A stretch of DNA of 64,000 nucleotides from Cognatishimia activa (GTDB lineage: Bacteria; Pseudomonadota; Alphaproteobacteria; Rhodobacterales; Rhodobacteraceae), in the NCBI RefSeq assembly GCF_026016445.1, contig NZ_CP096147.1, positions 1,214,501-1,278,500 of the forward strand. Direction: 5' to 3'. The notes beneath the pieces were generated by a model that saw nothing but the letters and a program-made list of their open reading frames with translations, had not been told where the DNA came from and made no database searches. Every line of letters begins with the position of its first letter. The stretch's first letter is position 1. This document shows, piece after piece, positions 49,968-58,988 of this stretch. The translations under genes were made by a program, and so were the position numbers.

Positions 49968-50807
49968 GTGTCAAATTCCGATCAATCCGATATTATCCAC
50001 AATCCAAAAGGTGGTATGCCGCGCCTCCTGGAGATCATGCGCCGTTTGCGTGATCCTGAAACGGGCTGCCCATGGGATATCGAACAGGATTTCAGCACCA
50101 TTGCTCCCTATACCATTGAAGAGGCTTACGAAGTTGCCGACGCCATTGAGCGCGAAGAATGGGATGAGCTGAAAGGCGAGCTGGGTGATTTGTTGTTTCA
50201 ATCAGTCTTTCATGCCCAGATGGCTGATGAAAAAGGCCTCTTCACTTTCAATGATGTGGCCGACACCATGTCAGACAAAATGGTCGCTCGGCATCCGCAT
50301 GTCTTTGGCGATGAAAACCGAGACAAATCAGCAGAGCAACAGACCAAGGACTGGGAGACCATCAAAGCCGCCGAACGCGCCGGCAAAGCTCAGAAGGGCA
50401 CATTGGATGGGGTGGCGGTCGGCCTCCCTGCTCTGCTGCGCGCCGTGAAGCTTCAGAAGCGTGCCGCCCGTGTTGGATTTGACTGGCCGGATGTCAGCCA
50501 TGTCCTTGCCAAGATCGTAGAAGAAAGCCACGAGCTTGTTGAAGCCCGCGAAACCCTGACGCAGGAAGACATCGAAGAAGAATTTGGGGATCTCCTGTTT
50601 GTCATGGCCAATCTCGCCCGCCACATGAATATCGAACCGGAATCCGCATTGCGGGCCACCAATACCAAGTTCACGCGGCGGTTTGAAAAGGTCGAAGCCA
50701 AACTTGCCGAACGTGGCAAATCGCCAGAGCAATCAGACCTCGCAGAGATGGACGCACTTTGGGATGAAGTGAAGGCAGAAGAAAAGGCGGCAAAAAACCG
50801 CGAATAA
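49968..50807 (+). CDS. mazG: Nucleoside triphosphate pyrophosphohydrolase MazG
   Basis: The 279-residue enzyme has two MazG domains. The first has CPWDIEQDFSTIAPYTIEEAYEVADAI and ELGDLLFQSVFHAQMA; the second has KIVEESHELVEARE and EFGDLLFVMANLAR. The EExxE and ExxD groups bind magnesium. It cleaves NTPs to NMP and PPi, limiting faulty nucleotides and, in E. coli, ppGpp. The start is GTG at 49968. The C-terminal domain is followed by a charged tail. Confidence 0.95.
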   Translation: MSNSDQSDIIHNPKGGMPRLLEIMRRLRDPETGCPWDIEQDFSTIAPYTIEEAYEVADAIEREEWDELKGELGDLLFQSVFHAQMADEKGLFTFNDVADTMSDKMVARHPHVFGDENRDKSAEQQTKDWETIKAAERAGKAQKGTLDGVAVGLPALLRAVKLQKRAARVGFDWPDVSHVLAKIVEESHELVEARETLTQEDIEEEFGDLLFVMANLARHMNIEPESALRATNTKFTRRFEKVEAKLAERGKSPEQSDLAEMDALWDEVKAEEKAAKNRE

Positions 50808-50896
50808 AATTCCCGACAACAATATTCAGGTATTGACCCGACCAAAAAACTCGGATTAAAGCACAGCCATCGTAACCAACAACGAATGGTCTAAAA

Positions 50897-51910
50897 ATGT
50901 CCGTGAATATCAAATCGACTATCTTCGCAGCTGCCGCCACGACGATTGCCCTGCCTGCTGTTGCTGAGGAAGTGAACGTATATTCTTACCGCCAGCCTGA
51001 ACTGATCAAACCTCTGACCGATGCGTTTACTGCCGAAACCGGTATCAAAGTAAACGTCGCATACTTAGCAAAAGGCATGATCGAACGCCTTCAAGCCGAG
51101 GGTGACCGCTCCCCGGCAGATGTGATCCTGACCGTCGACATTTCGCGCCTTGCAGGTGTTGTGAACGCAGGCCTCACTCAGCCTGTTGAAAGCGAAACAC
51201 TGAACGCGAACGTGCCTGCAGACTATCGCGACCCAGACAATCACTGGTTTGGCCTGACCACCCGCGCCCGCATTGTATACGCCTCCAAGGATCGCGTCGC
51301 GGAAGGCGAAGTCACCACCTACGAAGATCTGGCAGACCCAAAATGGGAAGGCCGTATCTGCACACGTTCCGGCACCAACGCTTATAACGTCGCTCTGACT
51401 TCTGCGGTTCTGCATCACCACGGTGAAGAAGGCACACAGGCTTGGCTCGAAGGCCTGAAATCCAATCTCGCACGCAAACCACAAGGTAACGACCGCGCAC
51501 AGGTCAAAGCGATCTGGGCAGGCGAATGTGATATCTCTGTTGGCAACACCTACTATATGGGCAAGATGCTTTCTGATGACGAGCAAAAAGCCTGGGCGGA
51601 AAGCGTGAACATCGTCTTCCCAACCTTTGAGAACGGCGGCACACACGTGAACGTTTCTGGTGTGGCAATGACAAAATCTGCGCCAAACAAAGACGCAGCA
51701 CTGAAGATGATGGAATTCCTAACCTCTCCTCAAGCACAGGAAATCTATGCCAAAGCCAATTACGAATACCCAATTGCCGAAGGCACACAGGCTGATGCGC
51801 TGGTGCAAGGCTGGGGCTCCTTTGATGCCGACGACGTCAACCTGATGACGCTCGCAGGCAACCGTGACGCCGCCCTAAAACTGATCGAGACGGTCGACTT
51901 CGACGGCTAA
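50897..51910 (+). CDS. Iron(III) ABC transporter substrate-binding protein, orphan
   Basis: The 337-residue protein has a signal peptide (TTIALPAVAEE) and matches the FbpA/FutA/Sfu ferric-iron binding group: VNVYSYRQPELIKPLTDAF, KGMIERLQAEGDRSPADVILTVD and CDISVGNTYYMGKML, where the paired Tyr (TYYMG) is the usual Fe ligand set. No permease or ATPase gene is next to it; a terminator follows at once. Upstream, TTGACC and GATTAA 15 bases apart could be a weak promoter. An Fe box could not be identified. Confidence 0.9.
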   Translation: MSVNIKSTIFAAAATTIALPAVAEEVNVYSYRQPELIKPLTDAFTAETGIKVNVAYLAKGMIERLQAEGDRSPADVILTVDISRLAGVVNAGLTQPVESETLNANVPADYRDPDNHWFGLTTRARIVYASKDRVAEGEVTTYEDLADPKWEGRICTRSGTNAYNVALTSAVLHHHGEEGTQAWLEGLKSNLARKPQGNDRAQVKAIWAGECDISVGNTYYMGKMLSDDEQKAWAESVNIVFPTFENGGTHVNVSGVAMTKSAPNKDAALKMMEFLTSPQAQEIYAKANYEYPIAEGTQADALVQGWGSFDADDVNLMTLAGNRDAALKLIETVDFDG

Positions 51911-51931
51911 GCCCCTTTACAACTAACCAAA

Positions 51932-51970
51932 AAAGGGCGCTCCGGTCATCCAGAGCGCCCTTTGCTTTTC
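51932..51970 (+). terminator. Terminator of the iron-binding protein gene
   Basis: A perfect 11-bp stem AAAGGGCGCTC / GAGCGCCCTTT (51932-51942 with 51953-51963) with a 10-base loop is followed by GCTTTTCTTTTT. Confidence 0.88.
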
Positions 51971-51972
51971 TT

Positions 51973-52030
51973 TTTGGCTAAAATACCTTGGGGTGAGGCC
52001 AAAGGCCGAGGGGCAACGCCCCTCCTCCCA
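51973..52030 (+). repeat. Dispersed intergenic repeat, copy B
   Basis: The element reads TTGGCTAAAATACCTTGGGG, then a short hairpin around GGCCAAAGGCC, then GGGGCAACGCCCC. It follows the terminator of the iron-binding protein gene and matches copy C near 63.48 kb in order and content, with a shorter relative after typA. Confidence 0.6.
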
Positions 52031-52084
52031 CTGGACAAGCCTCAAAGCACACCTCAATGTATGCTCAAAATCATTGAGGCACTT

Positions 52085-53032
52085 ATGACAGCTCCACGCA
52101 AAATTATCATCGACACCGACCCCGGGCAGGACGACGCTGCTGCCATTATGCTAGCGCTTGGCAGTCCCGAAGAGCTCGAAGTTCTCGGCATTACCTGCGT
52201 TGCGGGCAATGTGCCGCTTGCACTGACACAGAAGAATGCGCGCATTGTCTGTGAATGGTCGGGTAAGCCAGAAACAAAGGTCTTTCAGGGCTGTGACGCG
52301 CCCATGGCGCGCAAACTGGTCACAGCAGAACACGTGCATGGCAAAACAGGTCTCGACGGCCCGGATCCGCTGCCGACACCTTCGATGCCTCTGCAAGAGC
52401 AGCACGCCGTGGATTTCATCATCGACACACTTCGTAAGGAGCCTGCTGGCGAGGTCACTCTCTGCACTCTTGGCCCACTCACCAATATCGGGACAGCGTT
52501 TTCTAAAGCCCCCGATATCATCGATCGCGTGCAAGAAATCGTCATGATGGGTGGCGCTTATTTTGAAGTCGGCAACATCACACCAGCCGCTGAATTCAAC
52601 ATCTATGTTGATCCGGAAGCCGCTGATATCGTATTTAAATCTGGCCGACCAATCACAGTTATGCCACTGGATGTCACCCATAAAGCACTCACAACAACAG
52701 CACGTGTTCAAGCCTTCCGTGACCTCAACACCGAGGCCGGGATCGCCCTCGCTGAGATGCTTGATTTCTTTGAGCGGTTTGACGTCGAAAAATACGGTTC
52801 GGAAGGCGGCCCATTGCATGATCCCTGCGTGATCGCTTACCTGCTCAAACCTGACCTCTTCAAAGGCCGCCACGTGAACGTGCAAATCGAAACCACATCA
52901 GAGCTGACGCTCGGCATGACCGTTGCCGACTATTGGGGTGTGACCGATCACGCGCCCAATGCGATGTTCATGCAGGATGTGGATGCGGACGGCTTTTTCG
53001 CCCTTCTGACCGAAAGAGTTGCCCGCTTATGA
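52085..53032 (+). CDS. Inosine/uridine-type nucleoside hydrolase
   Basis: The 315-residue enzyme cuts the N-glycosidic bond of ribonucleosides. The calcium-binding N-terminal motif DTDPGQDDAAAI (residues 10-21), the central EIVMMGGAYFEVGNITPAAEFNIYVDPEAA region and the DVTHKAL segment identify the family; base preference is not clear. The frame is open from 51962, but GAGG stands about 7 bases before the ATG at 52085 and the protein then starts as relatives do. The stop overlaps the GNAT gene by 4 bp. Confidence 0.92.
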   Translation: MTAPRKIIIDTDPGQDDAAAIMLALGSPEELEVLGITCVAGNVPLALTQKNARIVCEWSGKPETKVFQGCDAPMARKLVTAEHVHGKTGLDGPDPLPTPSMPLQEQHAVDFIIDTLRKEPAGEVTLCTLGPLTNIGTAFSKAPDIIDRVQEIVMMGGAYFEVGNITPAAEFNIYVDPEAADIVFKSGRPITVMPLDVTHKALTTTARVQAFRDLNTEAGIALAEMLDFFERFDVEKYGSEGGPLHDPCVIAYLLKPDLFKGRHVNVQIETTSELTLGMTVADYWGVTDHAPNAMFMQDVDADGFFALLTERVARL

Positions 53033-53478
53033 GTGCTGCCCTCCACCTCGCCAAACCCCAAGACCTTGAAAAACTAATGCCTCTTGTGATGGCTTTTCAC
53101 AATGAAATGGGGCTGGGGACCGAAGAAACCACTCTGGAGCGGGCATTAATCCCGCTGTTAGATGGCTCACCCTATGGAGCAGTTTATCTCATGGGGCCTG
53201 CACGAGCACCGATGGGCTATGTCGTTCTGACCTTCAGTTGGTCGCTGGAACTCGGTGGCATGGATGGCTTCATCGATGAAATCTATCTGCGCCCTGCGGT
53301 GCGTGGCAGAGGCATCGCCTTGGAAACCTTGCACAGCCTGCGCAAAACCATGAAGTCCGCGGGTGTCATGGCGCTGCATCTGGAAGTTGACCGCGAAGAT
53401 GAAACCGCCCAGAAACTCTACCGCCGGGCACGATTTGAACTGCGCGAGCGCTATTCTCTCATGACATTAATGCTATGA
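53029..53478 (+). CDS. GNAT-family acetyltransferase
   Basis: The 149-residue protein carries the GNAT core: YGAVYLMGPARAPMGYVVLTFSWSLE, then IDEIYLRPAVRGRGIALETL with the acetyl-CoA loop, and EVDREDETAQKLYRRARFE. The substrate is unknown. The ATG lies in the stop of the nucleoside hydrolase gene (ATGA), so the two enzymes are made together. A longer frame upstream is only a shadow of that gene. Confidence 0.88.
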   Translation: MSAALHLAKPQDLEKLMPLVMAFHNEMGLGTEETTLERALIPLLDGSPYGAVYLMGPARAPMGYVVLTFSWSLELGGMDGFIDEIYLRPAVRGRGIALETLHSLRKTMKSAGVMALHLEVDREDETAQKLYRRARFELRERYSLMTLML

Positions 53479-53494
53479 GGTTTATATAGGCTCC

Positions 53495-54913
53495 ATGAGC
53501 CTATCGATCCCCTTCGCCAATACATATGGCACCTTGCCACCACAGCTTTTCACGCGGATGAAGCCGACATCAGTGGCAAATCCGTCTTTGATTGCCTTCA
53601 ATCATGATCTGGCCACTGAGCTAGGCATAGAAAACGCCGAAGACAACGCTGAATTGACTCGGATATTCGCGGGCAATGAGGTGCCACACGGAGCTGACCC
53701 ACTCGCGCAGCTTTATGCGGCCCATCAATTTGGCCAATGGAATCCGCAACTTGGCGATGGGCGCGCCCTGATGCTTGGGGATGTAAAGACGACCAAGGGG
53801 CGCTTTGATATTCAGCTCAAAGGCTCTGGCCCGACACCCTACTCTCGCAATGGTGATGGACGCTCTTGGCTCGGCCCAGTTCTGCGCGAATATGTGATCT
53901 CTGAGGCCATGCATGCCTTAGGCATCCCAACCACCCGCGCTTTGGCTGCGATAAGCACAGGCGAGCAGGTCTTCCGCGAAACCGCCCTGCCCGGTGGTGT
54001 CTTTACTCGCGTGGCTGCAAGCCATATCCGTGTTGGTACTTTCCAAGTGCTTGCTGCTCGTCGTGACATGGAGGGCCTTAAGGCACTTTTCGAACATGCA
54101 GTCGAACGCCACTACCCTGAGGCCAAAGATCCGCTGGAGTTTCTGCAATCGGTCATTCAAGCCCAAGCCAAGCTCGTCGCGAAATGGATGTCTGTTGGCT
54201 TCATTCACGGCGTTATGAACACCGACAACTGCACGGTGTCTGGTGAGACCATCGACTACGGTCCCTGCGCCTTCATGGATGAGTTCCATCCGATGCAGGT
54301 CTTTTCCTCGATTGATCGACATGGGCGCTACGCTTATGGCAACCAGCCTGACATTATCGTCTGGAACATGGCGCAGCTCGCGACTTGTTTGGTGCCACTG
54401 ATGCCAGATACGGATCAATCCGTGAAAGACTTTACCGAAGCGGTTCACGCCATGCCAAAGATGCTGCATCTCAATTGGCGCAAGGCCTTTACGGCAAAGC
54501 TCGGAATCTCGTCGCCAACTGCCGAAGACGATGTTTTGATCCAGGACCTGCTGCGTATCATGACAGATGAGAAGGCTGATTTCACCAACACGTTCCGCGC
54601 GCTGTCAGACAATATCGCTAATCCGCCGCTCGATCAGTCCGACGCCTTCGCAAGCTGGATGCAACGCTGGCAAACGCGCATCGAGCGTGAGGACAACCCT
54701 TACGCACTGATGCGCACCACTAATCCTTATATCATTCCGCGCAACCACCAGATCGAAGCGATGATACAATCCGCCGTTGACGGTGATTTCGCCCCATTCC
54801 ACAGGCTCAATACGTTGCTTTCAAAGCCGTTTGAGACCTCGGCAGAAGCTCTTCCTTACACACATCCGCCAATGGATGACGAGCGTGTCGAGGCAACTTT
54901 CTGCGGCACTTAG
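53495..54913 (+). CDS. selO: Protein adenylyltransferase SelO/YdiU
   Basis: At 472 residues this is a full-length SelO pseudokinase, which transfers AMP to protein side chains and is linked to redox stress. Family signs are the start PFANTYGTLPPQLFTRMKPT, HQFGQWNPQLGDGRA, QLKGSGPTPYSRNGDGR and VMNTDNCTVSGETIDYGPCAF, the latter holding the metal-binding Asn and Asp. The human form ends in selenocysteine; here the protein ends FCGT with an ordinary Cys. It follows the GNAT gene by 16 bp. Confidence 0.95.
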   Translation: MSLSIPFANTYGTLPPQLFTRMKPTSVANPSLIAFNHDLATELGIENAEDNAELTRIFAGNEVPHGADPLAQLYAAHQFGQWNPQLGDGRALMLGDVKTTKGRFDIQLKGSGPTPYSRNGDGRSWLGPVLREYVISEAMHALGIPTTRALAAISTGEQVFRETALPGGVFTRVAASHIRVGTFQVLAARRDMEGLKALFEHAVERHYPEAKDPLEFLQSVIQAQAKLVAKWMSVGFIHGVMNTDNCTVSGETIDYGPCAFMDEFHPMQVFSSIDRHGRYAYGNQPDIIVWNMAQLATCLVPLMPDTDQSVKDFTEAVHAMPKMLHLNWRKAFTAKLGISSPTAEDDVLIQDLLRIMTDEKADFTNTFRALSDNIANPPLDQSDAFASWMQRWQTRIEREDNPYALMRTTNPYIIPRNHQIEAMIQSAVDGDFAPFHRLNTLLSKPFETSAEALPYTHPPMDDERVEATFCGT

Positions 54914-54949
54914 TTCTAAATGAAAATGCACCCCTAACGGTTTGATAAA

Positions 54950-56197
54950 ATGACATTCCTCCAAATCACATCTTTGCTGATTGTGCTCGCCGGAGCCTTC
55001 GGTGCAATCAACCATCTGTTCCTGAAACTGCCTTCCGCTATTGGTATTCTTGTTGTCGCTTTGCTTGCGAGTTTCGGCGTGCTTGGCCTTGATCTCCTCA
55101 TGCCATCACTAGAAATCGCTGCAACTGCAAGCGCGATCGTAAACGATCTGCATTTCTCTGATGCTCTACTCGAAGGCATGCTGGGGCTTTTGCTCTTTGC
55201 GGGCGCGCTGCATGTCAAACTGTCCGACCTCAAGGCCCAATGGCGGCTTGTGTTCCTTATGGCGACACTGGGCGTAGGGCTTTCAACTGCCATCGTAGGT
55301 CTGGGCTTTAGCTGGATCACCGGTATGCCACTGATGATTGCCCTGGTCTTTGGCGCTCTGATCACGCCAACCGATCCTGTCGCCGTGCTTGGCGTTCTCA
55401 GAGAAGCCAACCTCAAAAAATCCATGGAAACCAAAATCGCAGGCGAGTCGCTTTTCAATGACGGTGTCGCTTATGTCGTCTTCCTTGTCATCGTCGGGTT
55501 GGCCTTCCAAAGCGACGCACATCATGGTGCGGGAGCGTCTGATGCGATCATTCTGTTTGTTCAAGAAGCCTTTGGTGGGGCCATTCTCGGCGTCGTGCTT
55601 GGCTGGCTGACCTTCCGCGTCATGCGCCGGATTGATGACTACAGCCTCGAAGTCCTTCTGACGCTGGGTCTCGCATTTGGAGGCTATTCGCTGGCTGTCT
55701 ATCTTCATTTCTCAGCCCCGATCATGGCGGTCTGCGCGGGGCTTTTGATTGGCGACATCGGCACCAAACACGGTATGACCGAGGAAACACGCCAATATGT
55801 CGATGCCTTCTGGAAGCTCATCGATGAAATCCTGAACGCCGTGTTGTTCCTGATGATCGGTTTCGAAGTCTTCGCCATAGCCTCTGAAACTGACTTCCTG
55901 ATCGCTGGCGTTGCCTCAATCGCGCTCTCCCTGATCGCCCGTCTCACCGCCGTTGCGGTGCCCGTAATGATCCTGAAACCCTTCCGCGAATTTTCAAAAG
56001 GTGTAATTCCGATCATGACCTGGGGTGGTCTCAAGGGCGGCATCTCCGTTGCGCTGGCGCTTTCTCTGCCGGACAGCGAGTGGAAACCGATGATCCTGAC
56101 CGCAACCTATGTCGTGGTGATCTTCTCGATCATCGTTCAGGGATTGACCGTGGCGCCTTTGGCCAACAAGGTCGGACGCGAACCTGACTTGGTGTAG
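54950..56197 (+). CDS. NhaP-type Na+/H+ antiporter (CPA1)
   Basis: The 415-residue membrane protein has about 12 helices and the CPA1 motifs TPTDPVAVLGVLREA and GESLFNDGVAYVVFLVIVGLAF, which hold the ion-binding acids. It should exchange sodium (or potassium) for protons across the inner membrane and help pH and salt balance in a marine cell. No C-terminal cytosolic domain is present. A PhzF gene follows by 9 bp. Confidence 0.93.
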   Translation: MTFLQITSLLIVLAGAFGAINHLFLKLPSAIGILVVALLASFGVLGLDLLMPSLEIAATASAIVNDLHFSDALLEGMLGLLLFAGALHVKLSDLKAQWRLVFLMATLGVGLSTAIVGLGFSWITGMPLMIALVFGALITPTDPVAVLGVLREANLKKSMETKIAGESLFNDGVAYVVFLVIVGLAFQSDAHHGAGASDAIILFVQEAFGGAILGVVLGWLTFRVMRRIDDYSLEVLLTLGLAFGGYSLAVYLHFSAPIMAVCAGLLIGDIGTKHGMTEETRQYVDAFWKLIDEILNAVLFLMIGFEVFAIASETDFLIAGVASIALSLIARLTAVAVPVMILKPFREFSKGVIPIMTWGGLKGGISVALALSLPDSEWKPMILTATYVVVIFSIIVQGLTVAPLANKVGREPDLV

Positions 56198-56206
56198 GAG
56201 GTCCTC

Positions 56207-57049
56207 ATGACGGATTATCTGGTATACGACGTCTTTTCAGACGAAGCCTTCGGCGGCAACCAACTGGCAATCATTCCGGTCGCCACTGCCCTGCCCGAAG
56301 AAGACCTTCAGCGCATCGCGCGAGAATTCAACTATTCTGAGACAACCTTCGTCTACCCGCCAGAAGATCCATCAAACACCGTGCGTGTCCGGATTTTCAC
56401 ACCGACGATGGAAATTCCATTTGCGGGCCACCCGATTGTCGGCACAGTCATGGCCCTCCATGACATGGGCGGCTCATCTGAAATGACGCTTGAGCTGGGT
56501 GTTGGACCGCTCAACTGTGTTGTCAGAGATGGACAGGTTTCTTTCACCACAAGCGCTGAGCTTGAGATCATGGCAAAACCAGAGATCGCTTTGGTGGCAG
56601 CGGCGCTTGGTTTGGATGAGTCCGACATCGAATGCGCAACTCATGTGCCCACGATGGCCTCCCTGGGCCTGCCGTTCACCATCACTGAACTGACCACCAG
56701 AAAGGCTCTGTCCCGAATTATCCCTGAAATCAATGTGATGCGTCGAGGTGCAGAAACCTACCCTGCCTCGCTCGATTTCGCGCAGTTTGCCTATTTCCCG
56801 GAAGGCGAGACGATCCACGCCCGGATGTTTGCCCCGCTTGATAATATCCCCGAAGACCCGGCGACGGGTTCGGCTTGCGCGGCTCTTGGTGCGCTATTGG
56901 TTAAAGCAACTGGTAACGAGCAGAGCCTGAACATTCGTCAGGGCGAAGACATGGGACGGCTGAGCCTAATCGGCTTAACCACAAATAGTGGCGCGGTCAC
57001 CATTTCTGGGACCGCAAAACGCACCATGCAGGGTCAGTTGGTTTACTAA
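56207..57049 (+). CDS. PhzF-family isomerase-like protein
   Basis: The 280-residue protein has the diaminopimelate-epimerase-like double fold of PhzF: VYDVFSDEAFGGNQLAII, IAREFNYSETTFVYPPE, RIFTPTMEIPFAGHPIVGT and PEDPATGSACAALGALL. In Pseudomonas PhzF isomerises a phenazine precursor, but most genomic members lie outside phenazine clusters and their substrates are unknown. None of the other phz genes is here. It probably shares the antiporter transcript. Confidence 0.92.
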   Translation: MTDYLVYDVFSDEAFGGNQLAIIPVATALPEEDLQRIAREFNYSETTFVYPPEDPSNTVRVRIFTPTMEIPFAGHPIVGTVMALHDMGGSSEMTLELGVGPLNCVVRDGQVSFTTSAELEIMAKPEIALVAAALGLDESDIECATHVPTMASLGLPFTITELTTRKALSRIIPEINVMRRGAETYPASLDFAQFAYFPEGETIHARMFAPLDNIPEDPATGSACAALGALLVKATGNEQSLNIRQGEDMGRLSLIGLTTNSGAVTISGTAKRTMQGQLVY

Positions 57050-57050
57050 G

Positions 57051-58379
57051 TCAGGAGGCTTTGCTGCCGGGCTTTCCGCCTTTGCGGCCACGGGATGCCC
57101 CCCCTCGACGACGGCCACCGCCTCCACCGGGCTTACCACCCCCCGGTTTGCCACCGAAGTTACCGCGTCCACCCGGACGGCCACCACCACCGCCACCACC
57201 ACCGCGACGACGACCACTGCCGGTTTTCTTCGGCTGAATTTCAGCGCCTTCCCAAGGGCGACCTGAAGCCACTGGAATGGTGAACTTCATCGTCTTTTGA
57301 ATGGCCTTCAACTCATCAACTTCATCTGGAGCGCAGAACGCCACAGCGGCCCCATCCATGCCGGCCCGCGCGGTACGACCGATGCGATGCACATAGTTGT
57401 CGGGCACGTTTGGCAGATCATAGTTGTAGACATGACGTACGATCGGAATGTCCAGGCCTCGCGCAGCAACATCCGTCGCTACAAGCACGCGGGTTTCTTC
57501 CGCGCGGAAAGCCGTAATTGCCCGCTCACGCTGGCCTTGGCTTTTGTTGCCATGCACCGCGTCAGCAGCGTAGCCCGCTTTCAGCAAAGAGCGCATCAGA
57601 CGATCTGCACCGTGTTTGGTACGCACAAAAACAATGGCCGCTTCGTTGCGATGCTCATCCAAAAGCTCGATCAACAGGTTGGTTTTCTCAGCCTTGGCGA
57701 TGAAATGGATCGACTGCGTGATCTTGTCAGCAGCCTTACCTGGAGGGTTCACCTGAATGCGAACAGGATTGGTCAGATAGGTCTGAGCGATCTCTGCCAT
57801 CTGCTTTGGCATGGTCGCGGAGAAAAGCATCGTTTGGCGTTCTTCCGGAAGAACCGCAGATATCTGGCGCAGCGCATGGATAAAGCCCAAGTCCAGCATC
57901 TGGTCCGCTTCATCGAGTACAAGGAAGTCGGTGTCGTCAAACTCTAGCGCGTTGCGCTCCATCAGGTCGATCAGACGACCCGGGGTGGCAACAATGATAT
58001 CCGTGCCACGTGCGACGCGCTTGATCTGAGGGTTGATGGCTACGCCACCAACAACAAGCCCAACTTTGAAATGGGTGCCGTCGGTGAGTTCTTTAAGAGA
58101 TGTCGCAATCTGGTTGGCCAATTCACGGGTCGGTGCAAGGATCAATGCGCGCGCTGTTTTTGGTGCAGGTTTGGTGCCGTAGCTTTGCAGACGAGAGATC
58201 AGCGGCAGGCCAAAAGCAAGTGTCTTACCAGTCCCGGTTTGCGCCAGCCCCATCACGTCTTGACCATTCAAGGCATGTGGAATGGCGCGATTTTGGATTG
58301 GGGTCGCTTCTTTGAGCCCCATATCCTCCAGTCGTTTGACCAGAGTCTTGGGTAAACCCAACTCGCTAAATTCTGCCAT
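57051..58379 (-). CDS. RhlE-like DEAD-box RNA helicase with Gly/Arg tail
   Basis: The 442-residue helicase has the Q motif (LGLKEATPIQNRAIPHAL), AQTGTGKT, PTRELANQI, DEAD in VLDEADQMLDLGF, the SAT motif (LFSATMP) and HRIGRTARAG. Residues about 390-442 are a low-complexity Gly/Arg/Lys tail with a run of eight Gly and several RRRG and GGKPGG units, suited to RNA binding. RhlE-type helicases act in ribosome assembly and RNA turnover, often in the cold. It converges on the PhzF gene with a 1-bp gap. Confidence 0.94.
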   Translation of the reverse strand: MAEFSELGLPKTLVKRLEDMGLKEATPIQNRAIPHALNGQDVMGLAQTGTGKTLAFGLPLISRLQSYGTKPAPKTARALILAPTRELANQIATSLKELTDGTHFKVGLVVGGVAINPQIKRVARGTDIIVATPGRLIDLMERNALEFDDTDFLVLDEADQMLDLGFIHALRQISAVLPEERQTMLFSATMPKQMAEIAQTYLTNPVRIQVNPPGKAADKITQSIHFIAKAEKTNLLIELLDEHRNEAAIVFVRTKHGADRLMRSLLKAGYAADAVHGNKSQGQRERAITAFRAEETRVLVATDVAARGLDIPIVRHVYNYDLPNVPDNYVHRIGRTARAGMDGAAVAFCAPDEVDELKAIQKTMKFTIPVASGRPWEGAEIQPKKTGSGRRRGGGGGGGGRPGGRGNFGGKPGGGKPGGGGGRRRGGASRGRKGGKPGSKAS

Positions 58380-58510
58380 GTCCTGTCCTTCTGGGGCTTT
58401 TTGGCCGCAGCACAGGCCAGTTGACTGTCAATCGCTGGCATGTGCGCCCTTTTCCGGGATTGGTCAAGCGTGAATTGGTCGTATTTAGACGGGGATAACT
58501 TTGCGAGAAC

Positions 58511-58528
58511 GGTAGAATTTCTTCTACC
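58511..58528. promoter_or_regulatory. Inverted repeat upstream of the Fur-family gene
   Basis: GGTAGAA-TTTC-TTCTACC has perfect 7-base arms and lies 39 bp before the ATG of the Fur-family gene. It may be an operator for self-control or for another regulator. It does not match the classic Fur box. No T-run follows that would make it a terminator. Confidence 0.45.
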
Positions 58529-58567
58529 TTATGATTACTAAAGTGGCCAAAGACGATTGAGGCCCGC

Positions 58568-58987
58568 ATGTCCGACACCATTATTGCCCGTTGTGAAGCC
58601 AAAGGTCTGCGCATGACTGAACAGCGCCGGACCATTGCGGCCGTGCTGGAAGAAAGCAAAGATCACCCGGATGTCGAAGAGCTCTATGCCCGGGCCAGCG
58701 CGAGAGATTCAGCGATCTCATTGGCGACTGTGTATCGAACTGTGAAGCTCTTTGAAGAAGCCGGTATTCTCGACAAATTGGAATTTGGCGATGGCCGCGC
58801 GCGCTACGAAGATGCAGAGCGCGATCATCATGATCACCTGATCGACATCAACTCTGGCGAAGTGATTGAATTCATGGATCCAGAAATTGAAAAGTTGCAG
58901 GAGAAAATCGCGGAAAAGCTGGGATTTCGCTTAATGGGTCACAAACTCGAACTTTATGGCGTCCCTCTAAAGCGCGACAGGGGATGA
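58568..58987 (+). CDS. Fur-family metalloregulator (Fur/Mur type)
   Basis: The 139-residue protein has an N-terminal winged helix (GLRMTEQRRTIAAVLEES, SLATVYRTVKLFEEAGI) and the regulatory metal site in ERDHHDHLIDINSGEVIEF. It has one Cys only (Cys9) and none of the C-terminal Cys pairs that hold structural zinc in many Fur proteins. In Rhodobacteraceae the nearest Fur homologue is usually the manganese-responsive Mur; I cannot separate Mur from Fur or Irr by eye. A transporter gene follows directly. Confidence 0.88.
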   Translation: MSDTIIARCEAKGLRMTEQRRTIAAVLEESKDHPDVEELYARASARDSAISLATVYRTVKLFEEAGILDKLEFGDGRARYEDAERDHHDHLIDINSGEVIEFMDPEIEKLQEKIAEKLGFRLMGHKLELYGVPLKRDRG

Positions 58988-58988
58988 G

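Noticed and set aside
57093-57220. Possible tandem repeat DNA element
   Set aside because: The repetition is the coding of the helicase's Gly/Arg tail.
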